Shown: positions 1 to 8,363 of the stretch, piece after piece
How the letters are laid out: every line of letters starts with the position of its first letter
How positions within the stretch are numbered: position 1 is the first letter of the stretch
Position numbers and translations under genes: made by a program
Assembly: GCF_004101865.1 (NCBI RefSeq)
Contig: NZ_CP026118.1
Location: forward strand, 3,985,001-4,049,000
Origin: Halobacillus litoralis
GTDB taxonomy: Bacteria; Bacillota; Bacilli; Bacillales; Halobacillaceae
Direction of reading: 5' to 3'
Length of the DNA: 64,000 nt
The notes under the pieces: model-generated
Databases searched by the model: none
Seen by the model: the letters and a program-made list of their open reading frames with translations, nothing else
What the model was told of the DNA's origin: nothing

Positions 1-2
1 TG

Positions 3-308
3 CTTGGAGACAAAGGGCGAATCGGGTTTATAGAATCCACCTTCTACGCAGGAGAGGACCAAAAATATATGTGGCATTTTTGGGGCGAATCAAGTGAACT
101 GGATGGTTCGTTATTGGTGAAAGCCACCCACGAAAAAACAGGGCAGGAAAAAAAGGTTCTTCAGGTCGATGCATTAAGCGGTCCGAACAATACAGCGGAT
201 GCTCACATACCATCATTAATGAGTCTGCCTGAGAGTGGCATCTGGCTGTTGGATGCCTACATTGGCGGCGATTACTTTGGGACAGTGACTGTGAAAGTGT
301 ACGAGTGA
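3..308 (+). CDS. C-terminal part of a DUF4871-like protein (5' end outside window)
   Basis: The frame is open from the first bases of the window, so the gene begins upstream and only about 101 residues are seen. An internal ATG at 69 is not a start, because the same frame reads through a typical segment before it. The visible part has a KYMWHFWG motif and ends in a beta-rich stretch with GGDYFGTVTVKV. This resembles the C-terminal region of DUF4871/YhfM-like extracellular proteins. The match is from memory and moderate; function is unknown. A small membrane protein gene follows after 14 bases, probably in the same transcript. Confidence 0.5.
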   Translation, partial: LGDKGRIGFIESTFYAGEDQKYMWHFWGESSELDGSLLVKATHEKTGQEKKVLQVDALSGPNNTADAHIPSLMSLPESGIWLLDAYIGGDYFGTVTVKVYE

Positions 309-322
309 ATAGGAGGAATCAT

Positions 323-502
323 ATGAATCCATTGATTATCCTTATCATCATCCTTATCAGTGTAACCCTTGATTACCTTTGGTTCGATGTCGACCGGAAG
401 CGTTGGGGTTGGATGAAGAAATGGCCCCGCTTTCAGAAGGGGCTGTTCCTGGCTAGCTTCGTTATCGCAGCAGTGGTGATTTATATTGGTCTCGCTCTTT
501 AA
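323..502 (+). CDS. small two-helix membrane protein, 59 aa
   Basis: The start is the ATG at 323, because AGGAGG lies at 311-316 with correct spacing; a GTG further upstream in frame would place that ribosome site inside the gene. Residues about 3-18 and 41-57 are hydrophobic helices, joined by a basic loop (DRKRWGWMKKWPRFQK). No family is recognised. It follows the partial DUF4871-like gene closely and is likely co-transcribed with it. Confidence 0.6.
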   Translation: MNPLIILIIILISVTLDYLWFDVDRKRWGWMKKWPRFQKGLFLASFVIAAVVIYIGLAL

Positions 503-602
503 TGTTTTTATAGAGGAAAGCTGTGATTCAACTCGAAATGCACTTAACTTATTTGTCCGATTGAATGGCTGAAAAAAATGTATGAGGAAGCGGGTGAAGT
601 AA

Positions 603-1043
603 ATGAAGATGGAAGTGAAAGAATTAACCACAGAAGAAGATGTTCGTTCTGCGTTTCCAATTATGAATGAATTGCGGACGCATTTGACGGAAGAGGATTA
701 TGAATGTCTGGTGCTGGAAGCCATGACTAAAGATCGCTATCAAATGTTCGCCCTGTTTGTAGAGGACGAAATTGTAGCAGTTACAGGTTTTAAACCGATG
801 ATCACCTTATATTACGGACGTTACGTTTGGATTTGTGACCTTGTCACAAGTTCTGATCAGCGTTCGAAAGGTTATGGAGAAAAGTTGATCAGTCATGTAG
901 AAAGGTGGGCGGCGGACCAGGGCTATGGAAGTGTAGCACTTTCTTCAGGGTTGTCCCGTACGGAGGCCCATCGTTTCTATGAAGAAAAAATGGATTATGA
1001 CAAAGTAAGTTATGTATTCCGAAAGACTTGGGGCAGCACATGA
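603..1043 (+). CDS. GNAT family N-acetyltransferase, 146 aa
   Basis: The protein has the GNAT core: a beta strand ending in VWICDLVTS followed by the acetyl-CoA pyrophosphate loop (QRSKGYGEKLISH, about residues 88-101) and a C-terminal AHRFYEE motif before the last strands. This indicates transfer of an acetyl group from acetyl-CoA to an amine; the substrate cannot be told. Length is normal for a single-domain GNAT. It is one of six GNAT-type genes in the window. Confidence 0.85.
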   Translation: MKMEVKELTTEEDVRSAFPIMNELRTHLTEEDYECLVLEAMTKDRYQMFALFVEDEIVAVTGFKPMITLYYGRYVWICDLVTSSDQRSKGYGEKLISHVERWAADQGYGSVALSSGLSRTEAHRFYEEKMDYDKVSYVFRKTWGST

Positions 1044-1228
1044 TACAATATTGGAGTGATAGAAAAGAAGGAAAAGAGGGGGCGCGCCTCCCCTCCCTCA
1101 AGGTCTTGGTCCCGGTACGGTAGGGCAGTTCGTCGTTGCAATCGGTTGCTTGTCCCTTTTCTTTAAAAGTTACGGTGAGTGGGGTCTTAAGCTTGCAGGG
1201 GTGAACAAGATGTTTGCGCTTTTATGCT

Positions 1229-1591
1229 TTAACCATTGCAGACCATCACGATATTACCATCCGGATCTTTGATATTGAAAAAAGCGATGTCGTCATATTT
1301 TTCCATATCTCTTACAATCTCGTAACCGAGGTCATGCACGTAACGGTAAGCTTCATCGATGTCTTCAGCATGAAAGTTGAATAGTGGATTCGGTGATGGT
1401 ATGACATATTCAAGGCCGCTATCAAGGAGTACACCGGTATGTTGATTCATAGGCAGGTTGTAGATGGGTGGGGTGACTTTCTCCAAATCATACTCTTTTC
1501 CTAACAACTTTGAATACCATTTTACAGCTCTTTTTAAATCACTCACTGGTACGAATGTCGTGTTCAACTCATTCAGGATCGGGCTATGCAA
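1229..1591 (-). CDS. VOC family (glyoxalase/bleomycin resistance fold) protein, TTG start
   Basis: A 120-residue single VOC module: the first beta-alpha-beta unit contains FVPVSDLKRAVKWYSKLLG, and the C-terminal strand carries FNIKDPDGNIVMV, the usual place of the last metal ligand. The start is TTG at 1591, with AAAGGAG at a proper distance upstream on the minus strand; no better ATG exists. VOC proteins are metal-dependent isomerases, dioxygenases or thiol transferases, and the substrate here is unknown. The gene stands alone, convergent with the upstream acetyltransferase. Confidence 0.8.
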   Translation of the reverse strand: MHSPILNELNTTFVPVSDLKRAVKWYSKLLGKEYDLEKVTPPIYNLPMNQHTGVLLDSGLEYVIPSPNPLFNFHAEDIDEAYRYVHDLGYEIVRDMEKYDDIAFFNIKDPDGNIVMVCNG

Positions 1592-1885
1592 CAGAATTCA
1601 CTCCTTTGTAATGTTCCCTGTATCTACCATACCATGGAAAAGTGGTCATTGTGTGAAAATTCATGCTTTTACGACGGGAAGTATATAAAATGCATGGTTA
1701 TGTGTATAGATGGCGAGATTACATAAGCCAAATACGAAAAGTATGTCAGGGGTAACCAGAGAGCTGAGGATTGTACGAATAAAGATATATGTTTACGTTG
1801 GACTTCCGGAGCCCATTTCTTTTTATCCTAAATTATGAGGGGCCGACTGAAAGCGAATGTTCTGCTTTTAAGAGCAATATCCAGG

Positions 1886-1917
1886 TTGACTCTGTGGTGC
1901 ACCCAAAGGTTTATTAT
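1886..1917 (+). promoter_or_regulatory. MerR-type promoter with 20-bp spacer
   Basis: TTGACT (1886-1891) and TATTAT (1912-1917) are separated by 20 bases instead of 17. Centred in the spacer is the palindrome GGTGCACC. Overlong spacers with a central dyad are the hallmark of promoters untwisted by MerR-family activators. It would start transcription about 13 bases before the MerR gene at 1937. The remaining intergenic DNA from 1592 to 1885 shows nothing else I can support. Confidence 0.6.
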
Positions 1918-1936
1918 AGAACTGGGAGGAAGGGCC

Positions 1937-2281
1937 ATGTACAAAATCAGCGAATTTGCAGAACTGACCGGGTTGAGTAAAGAAACTCTGCGTTACTATG
2001 CGGAAGTAGGATTACTGGAGCCGGCCTATATTAATCCGGATAATCATTACCGCTATTATGATGATGGGAGCTTCTTCCTGGCACTTTTGTTAGGGAAACT
2101 GCGGGAATTCGGTTTCACAATCCAAGAGATGATCTCGGTAATGGAAGACGAATCCTTCGAACATTTGGAAGATCTGCTGCTTGAAAAAAAGAAAAAGATT
2201 CAAGAAGAAATTGATAGTCTTAATTTACGAATGGGAGAAATTGATGAGTTTTTGAAATCAGGGAAGGAGGACGCAGAATGA
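1937..2281 (+). CDS. MerR family transcriptional regulator, 114 aa
   Basis: Start ATG at 1937 follows GGGAGGAAGGG. The first 70 residues are a MerR winged helix: YKISEFAELTGLSKETLRYYAEVGLL followed by a wing with NHYRYYDD. The C-terminal third (about 75-110) is a charged coiled coil, the dimerisation helix. There is no long effector-binding domain, so sensing must use the short tail or the partner protein. It overlaps the next gene, an SRPBCC protein, by four bases (ATGA) and probably controls this two-gene unit through the 20-bp-spacer promoter just upstream. Confidence 0.9.
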   Translation: MYKISEFAELTGLSKETLRYYAEVGLLEPAYINPDNHYRYYDDGSFFLALLLGKLREFGFTIQEMISVMEDESFEHLEDLLLEKKKKIQEEIDSLNLRMGEIDEFLKSGKEDAE

Positions 2282-2727
2282 TTCATTGGGAAGAGGAAAA
2301 AATCATAGAAACGAATATTGAACAGGTTTGGGAACTTTTTGCAGACCGGAACATTCAACGGATCATGCCGAAAGTTGAGGAACATGTACTGGTTGAAAAG
2401 AGTGAGACCGAAGTCGGTGCATTACACAGACAAACGTACCGGGAGGGAAAACGGCTTGAAACGTATACAGTGGAAACACTTGCCTATGAAGACTCACCCG
2501 AAAAGAAACAAAAAACAATCGCCTTCATCATTGGGAAATCTTTCCAAGTCACAGCTTCATTCACTTTAGAAAAAGTAGATGAAAACCGCACGAAGTTGAT
2601 TTATTCCGGTCAAAACAAAGGTGTGAATTTTGTAGGGAAAGCGATGATGAAGCTTGCGAATAAAAAAGGCAATGAAAAAGTGGTCCAGGAATTTCTGGAT
2701 CGTGTCGATCAGGAAGCTAAAATATAA
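2278..2727 (+). CDS. SRPBCC (START/polyketide cyclase-like) family protein, 149 aa
   Basis: The protein begins with a strand typical of the helix-grip fold (IHWEEEKIIETNIEQVWELFAD), continues with alternating strands and ends in a long amphipathic helix (KVVQEFLDRVDQEAK). SRPBCC proteins bind hydrophobic ligands in a deep cavity. No catalytic residue can be named. Translational overlap with the MerR gene suggests it binds or removes the compound that the regulator senses; that is inference. Confidence 0.75.
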   Translation: MIHWEEEKIIETNIEQVWELFADRNIQRIMPKVEEHVLVEKSETEVGALHRQTYREGKRLETYTVETLAYEDSPEKKQKTIAFIIGKSFQVTASFTLEKVDENRTKLIYSGQNKGVNFVGKAMMKLANKKGNEKVVQEFLDRVDQEAKI

Positions 2728-2844
2728 AAAGCATCTGACTACAAGTTTTTATGAAACGTTGCTTGTCTAAACTTAATGACTTGCCGTACTATTTCTTATC
2801 AGGTTACTTATTGGGAAAAGTCTGATCTTACAACGGGGGCTCCA

Positions 2845-3189
2845 ATGAAAAAATGGTTATGGCTTATAGCCTTCATGTTTTTGTGTGCGTGCGCGAGCAG
2901 TAAAGATGACGTGGCGAAATATTATCCAGAGCTTATACCAGAGGAAACGGGGCATTATACGCTCGTATCCATAGGCGATAATGTGGTGTGAGAGGATTTG
3001 GAAGAAAAGGGAGCTCGCAATGTTAATCCAATCATTAATAGGGATTCAGTGGAAGGTTTCAATAAATCCTACCCACAAATAGAAGTGAAATCGGCCCCTG
3101 CTTATTTACTGTTCAATCAAGATGGGCTTGCTCTTAAAACAACCTCTTTTGAGGAGGTCGTCAAGTTACTGAATAATGAAGAAAGGTGA
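2845..3189 (+). pseudogene. small lipoprotein gene interrupted by an in-frame TGA
   Basis: From ATG 2845 the frame encodes a lipoprotein signal (MKKWLWLIAFMFLCAC, with lipobox LCAC) and then 48 codons to TGA at 2989-2991. The same frame continues without interruption for another 66 codons to 3189. The second half (EVKSAPAYLLFNQDGLALKT, then a helix) resembles the end of a thioredoxin-like fold. The simplest reading is one lipoprotein of about 114 residues with a single nonsense mutation. Sequencing error is possible. Function is unknown. Confidence 0.6.
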
Positions 3190-3307
3190 AGGCACTCAAG
3201 CTTCACCTTATACTCACTTCTATAAAGAACCAGCTCTTTCACAGACCGTGCTGCATATGAAGTGGATCAGGATAATACTTCAAATATATTCTTCTTTACC
3301 TGATACA

Positions 3308-3352
3308 AAAAAGGGAGCCACCCGGTTATTACGAGGTCGGCTCCTTTTTTTC
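3308..3352. terminator. bidirectional terminator between lipoprotein remnant and guaC
   Basis: GGAGCC (3314-3319) pairs with GGCTCC further right. The hairpin is preceded by an A-run and followed by TTTTTTT, so it can serve the plus-strand remnant and the minus-strand guaC, whose stop lies just beyond. Confidence 0.8.
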
Positions 3353-3382
3353 AATAAAACAAGGCGTTTGCGTGGTTGTTCA

Positions 3383-4366
3383 TTAGTAAACTTTGTCCCC
3401 ATTGAATATGGAATTCTTTACGACTACATAGTCTACGTGACGAATGGCATCAAGCTCAGCGCCGCCTGCATAACTGATAGCTGACTGCAAATCTTGCTCC
3501 ATTTCGCTCAAGGTATCTTTCAAGGAGCCTTTGTGTTCGACATACATTTTCTTACCTTCTACATTCTTCTTTTCACCTTTTTGAAATTCAGAAGCAGAGC
3601 CGAAATATTCTTTAACTAACTTACCTTCTTTTTCAACGGTTTCCCCTGGGGATTCTTCGTGACCGGCAAAGAGGGATCCAATCATAACCATTGATGCGCC
3701 GAAACGAATCGATTTCGCTACATCACCATGGGTTCGGATGCCACCATCGGCAATTATCGGCTTGGTTGCTGCCTTCGCACACCAGCGTAGAGCGGCTAGC
3801 TGCCAGCCCCCCGTCCCGAAACCTGTTTTGATTTTCGTGATGCATACTTTACCTGGACCGATTCCTACTTTCGTAGCGTCTGCTCCGGCATTTTCCAATT
3901 CACGTACAGCTTCAGGTGTGCCGACATTTCCAGCGATAACGAATGTTTCCGGCAGGGATTTTTTGATATGCTGGACCATTTCAATTACCGCCTGCGAGTG
4001 TCCGTGAGCAATATCTATTGTGATGAATTCAGGCTTTAAATCTTTCTCGGCAAGCTGATGAATGAAATCGTATTCTTCCGTTTTGACCCCGACACTGATC
4101 GAGGATATTAATTGACGTGCTTTCATTTTCTCAATAAATTGCTGGCGTGTTTCCGGGTGAAAACGATGCATTACATAGAAATAACCGTTTTCGGCAAGGT
4201 CTATGGCAATTGACTCATCAATAATGGTTTGCATATTAGCTGGAACAACTGGAAGTTTAAATGTGTGCCCACCTAAAGTGACAGACGGATCACACTGAGA
4301 CCGGCTGCTAACGACACATTTTGCAGGAATTAACTGTATATCTTCGTAATCAAATACATTTTCCAT
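3383..4366 (-). CDS. guaC: GMP reductase
   Basis: Catalyses NADPH-dependent deamination of GMP to IMP in purine salvage. The 327-residue protein has the IMPDH/GMPR TIM barrel: N-terminal [17 protein letters not shown], a VPANMQT motif, the [18 protein letters not shown] phosphate-binding region, and the catalytic loop [11 protein letters not shown] with nucleophile Cys175. There is no CBS insert, which separates GMPR from IMP dehydrogenase. The ATG at 4366 is chosen over an in-frame GTG nine bases upstream because AGGGGTG precedes it and the family begins with MENVF. Monocistronic; a PurR-box-like site lies upstream. Confidence 0.97.
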   Translation of the reverse strand: MENVFDYEDIQLIPAKCVVSSRSQCDPSVTLGGHTFKLPVVPANMQTIIDESIAIDLAENGYFYVMHRFHPETRQQFIEKMKARQLISSISVGVKTEEYDFIHQLAEKDLKPEFITIDIAHGHSQAVIEMVQHIKKSLPETFVIAGNVGTPEAVRELENAGADATKVGIGPGKVCITKIKTGFGTGGWQLAALRWCAKAATKPIIADGGIRTHGDVAKSIRFGASMVMIGSLFAGHEESPGETVEKEGKLVKEYFGSASEFQKGEKKNVEGKKMYVEHKGSLKDTLSEMEQDLQSAISYAGGAELDAIRHVDYVVVKNSIFNGDKVY

Positions 4367-4411
4367 ATGATACACCCCTAAATACGAATGATTTATTTAT
4401 GTTTTGTTTTA

Positions 4412-4425
4412 AATGTTCGTACATT
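4412..4425 (-). promoter_or_regulatory. possible PurR box upstream of guaC
   Basis: On the minus strand ATGTACGAACATT matches 11 of 13 positions of the PurBox consensus AWWWCCGAACWWT, about 45 bases before the guaC start. PurR represses purine genes in Bacillus. A second box is normally required for tight binding and I do not see a clear one, so this is a candidate only. Confidence 0.35.
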
Positions 4426-4500
4426 AGTAATCTACACTAAATTTACCCAAGTGTCAAAATAAGATGGTAAAATGAAAGGTGAATAGAAGGGGGAGGTACG

Positions 4501-5049
4501 ATGTTTCTACATAAAATTGATGAGGATTTGTCTTTGAAGCTGCCAGAAGAAAAAGATGCTGCAACTCTTTTTACATTGACAGACAACTCACGATTAACCT
4601 TAAGGGAATGGCTGCCATGGGTGGATGGTACGAAAACTCTGGAGGATACAAAGTCTTTCATTAATTTTGGCAGGAAGGGATTTTCCGAAAACAAAAGTTT
4701 GACTGCATTGATTCTTTTTAAGGAAGAAATAGCAGGGACCGCAGGCTTTAACGAACTTGATCATACGAACAATGTTGCTAAAATCGGCTATTGGCTGGGG
4801 GCGGAATTTCAAGGGAAAGGGATTATGACACGTACAGTTACAGCGTTAGTGGAGTATGCTATTTCAGAGATGGAGATGAACCGTGTGGAAATACGAGCTG
4901 CAGAGGAGAACGAAAAAAGTCGTGCTATTCCAGAACGTCTCGGTTTCACAGAGGAAGGGCGGATTAGACAAGGTGAATGGTTGTACGATCATTATGTCGA
5001 TCATATCGTGTACGGAATGTTAGCTTCTGAATGGAAAGAACAAAAGTGA
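4501..5049 (+). CDS. RimJ/RimL-type GNAT acetyltransferase, 182 aa
   Basis: The order of motifs (LREWLPWVD, AGTAGFNEL, AKIGYWLGAEFQGKGIMTRT, then EIRAAEENEKSRAIPERLGF) is that of the RimJ/RimL/YdaF group of GNAT enzymes that acetylate protein N-termini or small amines. In the acetyl-CoA loop the usual G-x-G-x-A/G is AEFQGKGIM. Start ATG 4501 follows GGGGGAGG. Single gene, convergent with the FusB-like gene through a shared terminator. Confidence 0.88.
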   Translation: MFLHKIDEDLSLKLPEEKDAATLFTLTDNSRLTLREWLPWVDGTKTLEDTKSFINFGRKGFSENKSLTALILFKEEIAGTAGFNELDHTNNVAKIGYWLGAEFQGKGIMTRTVTALVEYAISEMEMNRVEIRAAEENEKSRAIPERLGFTEEGRIRQGEWLYDHYVDHIVYGMLASEWKEQK

Positions 5050-5077
5050 AGCGTTGCTTTTATATAATCAATTAAAA

Positions 5078-5105
5078 AACCATCCGCTCTGGTAAGCGGA
5101 TGGTT
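5078..5105. terminator. bidirectional terminator
   Basis: AACCATCCGCT (5078-5088) pairs perfectly with AGCGGATGGTT (5095-5105) around a six-base loop, flanked by A- and T-rich stretches, between two convergent genes. Confidence 0.85.
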
Positions 5106-5109
5106 TAAT

Positions 5110-5748
5110 TTATCCCTGCATGTGCTGGACGAATTTTTTAAGGTTGTTTTTTGACTTCAGGTTCTGATTACACTTATTGCTGTCATGGCATATATAGTTA
5201 CCTCGAGAGATAGTTCCTTCGTTTAAGCTGCCACCAATGGTAGAAGTGAACAAACCGACTTTTTCGTAATCATGACAAATCGTGCAAATGCTTTTCTGCC
5301 GCGATGGGTGATAGTGACCGATGATACCTTCAAGTTTACCATCGATATAAGTCACAATGTATTTACGATTGGCACCAGGGTCATTCCAGCTGATGTAAGA
5401 GGTTTCAGACCAAGCTATGTCAACAAGGGAAGGGACGTTGAGTTTTTTTATTTTGGGGAAAAGTTCTTTTATATGGTCTTCAGTTAATTCAGGAAATGGA
5501 ACTACATATTGTTTTAATCGTGAAAAATAGAGGATAGCGTCTGTTTCATCATGCACTTGTTGAACCTGGGAGATGAGCTGATCTTGTTCATTAGTAAGCT
5601 CTGTGAAAAGGGCGAGAACTTTTTCGTAGGTAATCGACTTCAAAGCTTGCGTCACGGAAGAGTCGTTTGACGTCATGTGTCCATTCAACAGGTTATGAGC
5701 TTGATCTTTTATAAAATGATATTGATCCACACGGATGAATGCATTCAT
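5110..5748 (-). CDS. FusB/FusC family elongation factor G-binding protein
   Basis: At 212 residues this has the family's usual size. The N-terminal half is a helical bundle that in FusB contacts EF-G, and the C-terminal half is a treble-clef zinc domain with ligands visible in SICTICHDYEK and GNYICHDSNKCNQNL. The fusidic-acid resistance proteins FusB/C pull stalled EF-G off the ribosome; chromosomal homologues in Bacilli are common. Whether this copy confers resistance is not known. Start ATG follows CGGAGG. Monocistronic. Confidence 0.88.
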   Translation of the reverse strand: MNAFIRVDQYHFIKDQAHNLLNGHMTSNDSSVTQALKSITYEKVLALFTELTNEQDQLISQVQQVHDETDAILYFSRLKQYVVPFPELTEDHIKELFPKIKKLNVPSLVDIAWSETSYISWNDPGANRKYIVTYIDGKLEGIIGHYHPSRQKSICTICHDYEKVGLFTSTIGGSLNEGTISRGNYICHDSNKCNQNLKSKNNLKKFVQHMQG

Positions 5749-5926
5749 TTGTATACCTCCGTTCTTGTAGTTTGTAATTCTATTATTCCAGAGCTTCTGA
5801 TACCTATCAACTCTTTAGAATCCAACCTCAGTCACTACTGCTTTTTCACATGGACCATCAGCTTTAGGATTATCTTCAACCAATTTTGGAAGCATATAAA
5901 TAAACCATAGTTACAGAAGAATTGGA

Positions 5927-6900
5927 ATGAGCGAAACGGGTATATTCCGTTATCATTATGGAGGCTTGATGAAACGTTTGGATGAACTCAGACGTAAAGA
6001 AGTCATGGAAAATCCTGATTCGCTTTATTATGACTGGTTAGATGCAAAGGAAGGAGTAGGTTGGATGGCGTGGACACAGCAGTTTATTCATACAGAACGT
6101 GGGAAATTTGAAGTGTTCGTCAAAGGGCAGGGGCCGCCTCTCGCAGCCACTCATCTTTATTCAGAGTTTAACGAGACAGGTGATTATTTCGCTGATAGTT
6201 TTACAAGTACATACAAGGTTTATTTAATCAACTTGAGAGAATGTGGCGAATCTGAACCAGCGCATTCCCCCCATCAATTAAGCCTTCTTGAAACAGTTTT
6301 AGACCTTGAGGCGATCCGTCAAACGACCGGTTTAGAGCGGTGGAGTTTTGCTGGCCATTCGACTGGTGGAATATTGGGAGTGGTTTACTCGATTTACTTC
6401 TCGGAAAGCATAGATGCTCAGTTCATCGTCAGTGCTGCAGGAAGGGAATATATGACTTTCTCACCGCAATGTATATATAATGAAAATCACCCCGATTTCA
6501 AAACCATGCAGGATTTAATAGAAAAATTGAAAAAATCGGATTTATCACATGAAAAAAGGAAAGCACTGACTATAGAAAGGACGAAGCTTTCTTTATATAG
6601 ACCTGATCTCTACAAAGAAATATTCAACAAAAATATTGAAAAACTATGTCAGCCACTCGCATGAGTTTCTTTGCGCGTGAATTGCATTTATTCGATGTAA
6701 CGAGGAAGCTGCAGTTGATTGATGTTCCGACAAGAATTGTATGTGGACAGCATGATGTCCAATGTCCACTTCCATACTCGATAGAAATGGCAGAATATAT
6801 TCCACATGCTGAGTTGATCGTATTCGAGCACAGCAATCATTATCCTCACTTGGAAGAGCCTGCTCATTTCAAAGCCATAATATCCCGTGCTTTTGACTAG
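5927..6900 (+). pseudogene. alpha/beta hydrolase gene with a one-base frameshift
   Basis: The first frame (5927-6664) carries the nucleophile elbow GHSTGG and the core of an alpha/beta hydrolase of the proline-iminopeptidase-like type but stops at 6664. The missing C-terminal part, with the acid (CGQHDVQ) and histidine (EHSNHYPHLEEP) strands, continues in another frame to 6900. The frames join if one A is restored in the run at 6639-6643. This is either a true mutation or a homopolymer sequencing error. The start is uncertain: ATG 5927, or ATG 5969 with GGAGG close before it. Confidence 0.75.
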
Positions 6901-6965
6901 TATTATATGGAAGTGGTAAAGTAACGTTGATATGCAAGCGTTTTATTTTGAAAGGGGTCAAAGAC

Positions 6966-7256
6966 ATGCATCAAGATTCAAAGCAGCCAGGACCAAAGAG
7001 TAATTTCTCGAAATTCAAGGAACTGTGGTTCCTCCTTTTTATGCTTTTATTTACAGTGATCCATAATGTAATGGACCATTTGTTGGGAGATAGTTGGAAT
7101 TACCTGGGTTATGGGGTTGTTTTTCTCGTCACATACATCCTGTTCCGTTATATGAGGTTATCGCTTCCTATTTTGAGAAAACAACTTTCATGGGGTTCCT
7201 TGGTAGGATTTTATGTAGCGGGTGTTTTTTTACTTGGCTTCATCATGCTTCCTTGA
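6966..7256 (+). CDS. three-helix membrane protein, 96 aa
   Basis: ATG 6966 follows AAAGGGG; an earlier in-frame ATG at 6927 lacks such a site. After a polar N-terminus of about 20 residues there are three hydrophobic helices near residues 22-40, 45-61 and 77-94. No family is recognised. It stands between the disrupted hydrolase and the Nudix gene. Confidence 0.65.
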   Translation: MHQDSKQPGPKSNFSKFKELWFLLFMLLFTVIHNVMDHLLGDSWNYLGYGVVFLVTYILFRYMRLSLPILRKQLSWGSLVGFYVAGVFLLGFIMLP

Positions 7257-7273
7257 TTGAGGAGGGAGGAGGC

Positions 7274-7360
7274 ATGGGCAAGCTTGAATGTTTTCTCTTC
7301 TTAAAGAGCAAAATCAGTTTTCATGGCAAGAGATCGCTTTTCATCGATAGGCGAAGGTGA
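7274..7360 (+). CDS. possible 28-residue peptide
   Basis: ATG 7274 is preceded by GGAGGGAGGAGG, an unusually strong ribosome site, and opens a 28-codon frame encoding a basic peptide (MGKLECFLFLKSK start). Composition gives no support for a gene, and the frame may be chance next to a purine-rich stretch. Confidence 0.2.
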   Translation: MGKLECFLFLKSKISFHGKRSLFIDRRR

Positions 7361-7393
7361 ACATGACACAAAGAGAATGAGAGAAGGCTAAAC

Positions 7394-7852
7394 ATGGATT
7401 ATGTTAGTGAATTAAGAAGGCTCGTTGGCCACCGTCCTTTAATATTGCCTGGCGCTGTCGTTATCATAGTCAATGAAAACGGTGAAATTCTATTGCAACA
7501 TCGTACTGATGGCGGGTGGGGACTGCCGGGTGGTCTTATGGAGCTTGGTGAGAGTCTGGAACAAACGGCAAGAAGAGAAGTATCAGAAGAAACAGGTCTC
7601 AGGATAGGTTCTTTGCAGCTGCTTGATATATTTTCGGGCGAAGATTACCACTTAAAAGTGGATAATGGTGATGAATTATACTCTGTTACAGCGGTATATA
7701 TGACAAAAGAAATTGACGGGGAGCTTTCCCCAGACCCCAAAGAATCTATTGGACTATCATTTTTCCCTGCTGACCGGCTCCCTTCCAATTTGAAGAAGGA
7801 GTATCAAGATTACATAGCCCCTTACCTTGACCTTCAGAGGTCGGAACAATGA
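7394..7852 (+). CDS. Nudix hydrolase, 152 aa
   Basis: Residues 47-69 match the full Nudix box GX5EX7REUXEEXGU with all metal-binding glutamates in place. The fold hydrolyses a nucleoside diphosphate linked to another moiety. The flanking strands (AVVIIVNENGEILLQHR and the acidic middle with VTAVYMTKEIDG) fit the ADP-ribose/(d)NTP group, but the substrate cannot be assigned. Length is typical of a stand-alone domain. Confidence 0.93.
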   Translation: MDYVSELRRLVGHRPLILPGAVVIIVNENGEILLQHRTDGGWGLPGGLMELGESLEQTARREVSEETGLRIGSLQLLDIFSGEDYHLKVDNGDELYSVTAVYMTKEIDGELSPDPKESIGLSFFPADRLPSNLKKEYQDYIAPYLDLQRSEQ

Positions 7853-7970
7853 AGATGGCTAGATGTGTAAATCAGCTTTCGCTTTACGGATGTCTGCTCC
7901 TAAACGTCAGTTTGTATATGAAAAGTGATAATTGGATATCGATCATATTTTTTCAAAAGGTGGGAGGGCA

Positions 7971-8240
7971 TTGCTTGAAGTGTTAATGATTATCACAACT
8001 GTTGCTCTAGTTGGAGGTTATTTTTATATTCTGATGAAGAGAAGGAAGCATCAGGATAATCCCCATGGATGGAAAGGTTATGTGACACCAACCGTATTTT
8101 TGCTTGCGCCTGTTTTGGCGTTAGCTTCATATTTATTTGAGTTCGGGGGCATGGTCACCTGGTTCATCCTGGGCTTCGCATTTTTGTCAGGTGCTTACTT
8201 TACAAAATATTTACCTCAACCAGAAGAAAGCCATTCATGA
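7971..8240 (+). CDS. three-helix membrane protein, about 89 aa
   Basis: The frame is open from 7932; I place the start at TTG 7971, seven bases after AAGGTGG. GTG 7980 or ATG 7986 are alternatives. Hydrophobic helices near the N-terminus (VLMIITTVALVGGYFYIL), the middle and residues 60-78 are separated by basic loops. Not recognised. A strong terminator overlaps its stop codon, so it is probably transcribed alone. Confidence 0.6.
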   Translation: MLEVLMIITTVALVGGYFYILMKRRKHQDNPHGWKGYVTPTVFLLAPVLALASYLFEFGGMVTWFILGFAFLSGAYFTKYLPQPEESHS

Positions 8241-8255
8241 GCTTTCTTCTTTTTT
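8222..8255 (+). terminator. terminator overlapping the stop of the preceding gene
   Basis: AGAAGAAAGC (8222-8231) pairs perfectly with GCTTTCTTCT (8241-8250) and is followed by a T-run. The stop codon at 8238-8240 lies in the loop. Confidence 0.85.
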
Positions 8256-8363
8256 GTGGTGCCAGAAATTCTTATGAATATTCTGCATGAACAAGACTCT
8301 AATGGATAATCCCACATGTCAGGCAAAAGATAAGTTCACCTGACTTTAGTGGAGGAGAATCCT

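Noticed and set aside
305-322. GTG start for the small membrane protein
   Set aside because: It overlaps the previous stop and would place the AGGAGG at 311-316 inside the coding region; ATG 323 fits better.
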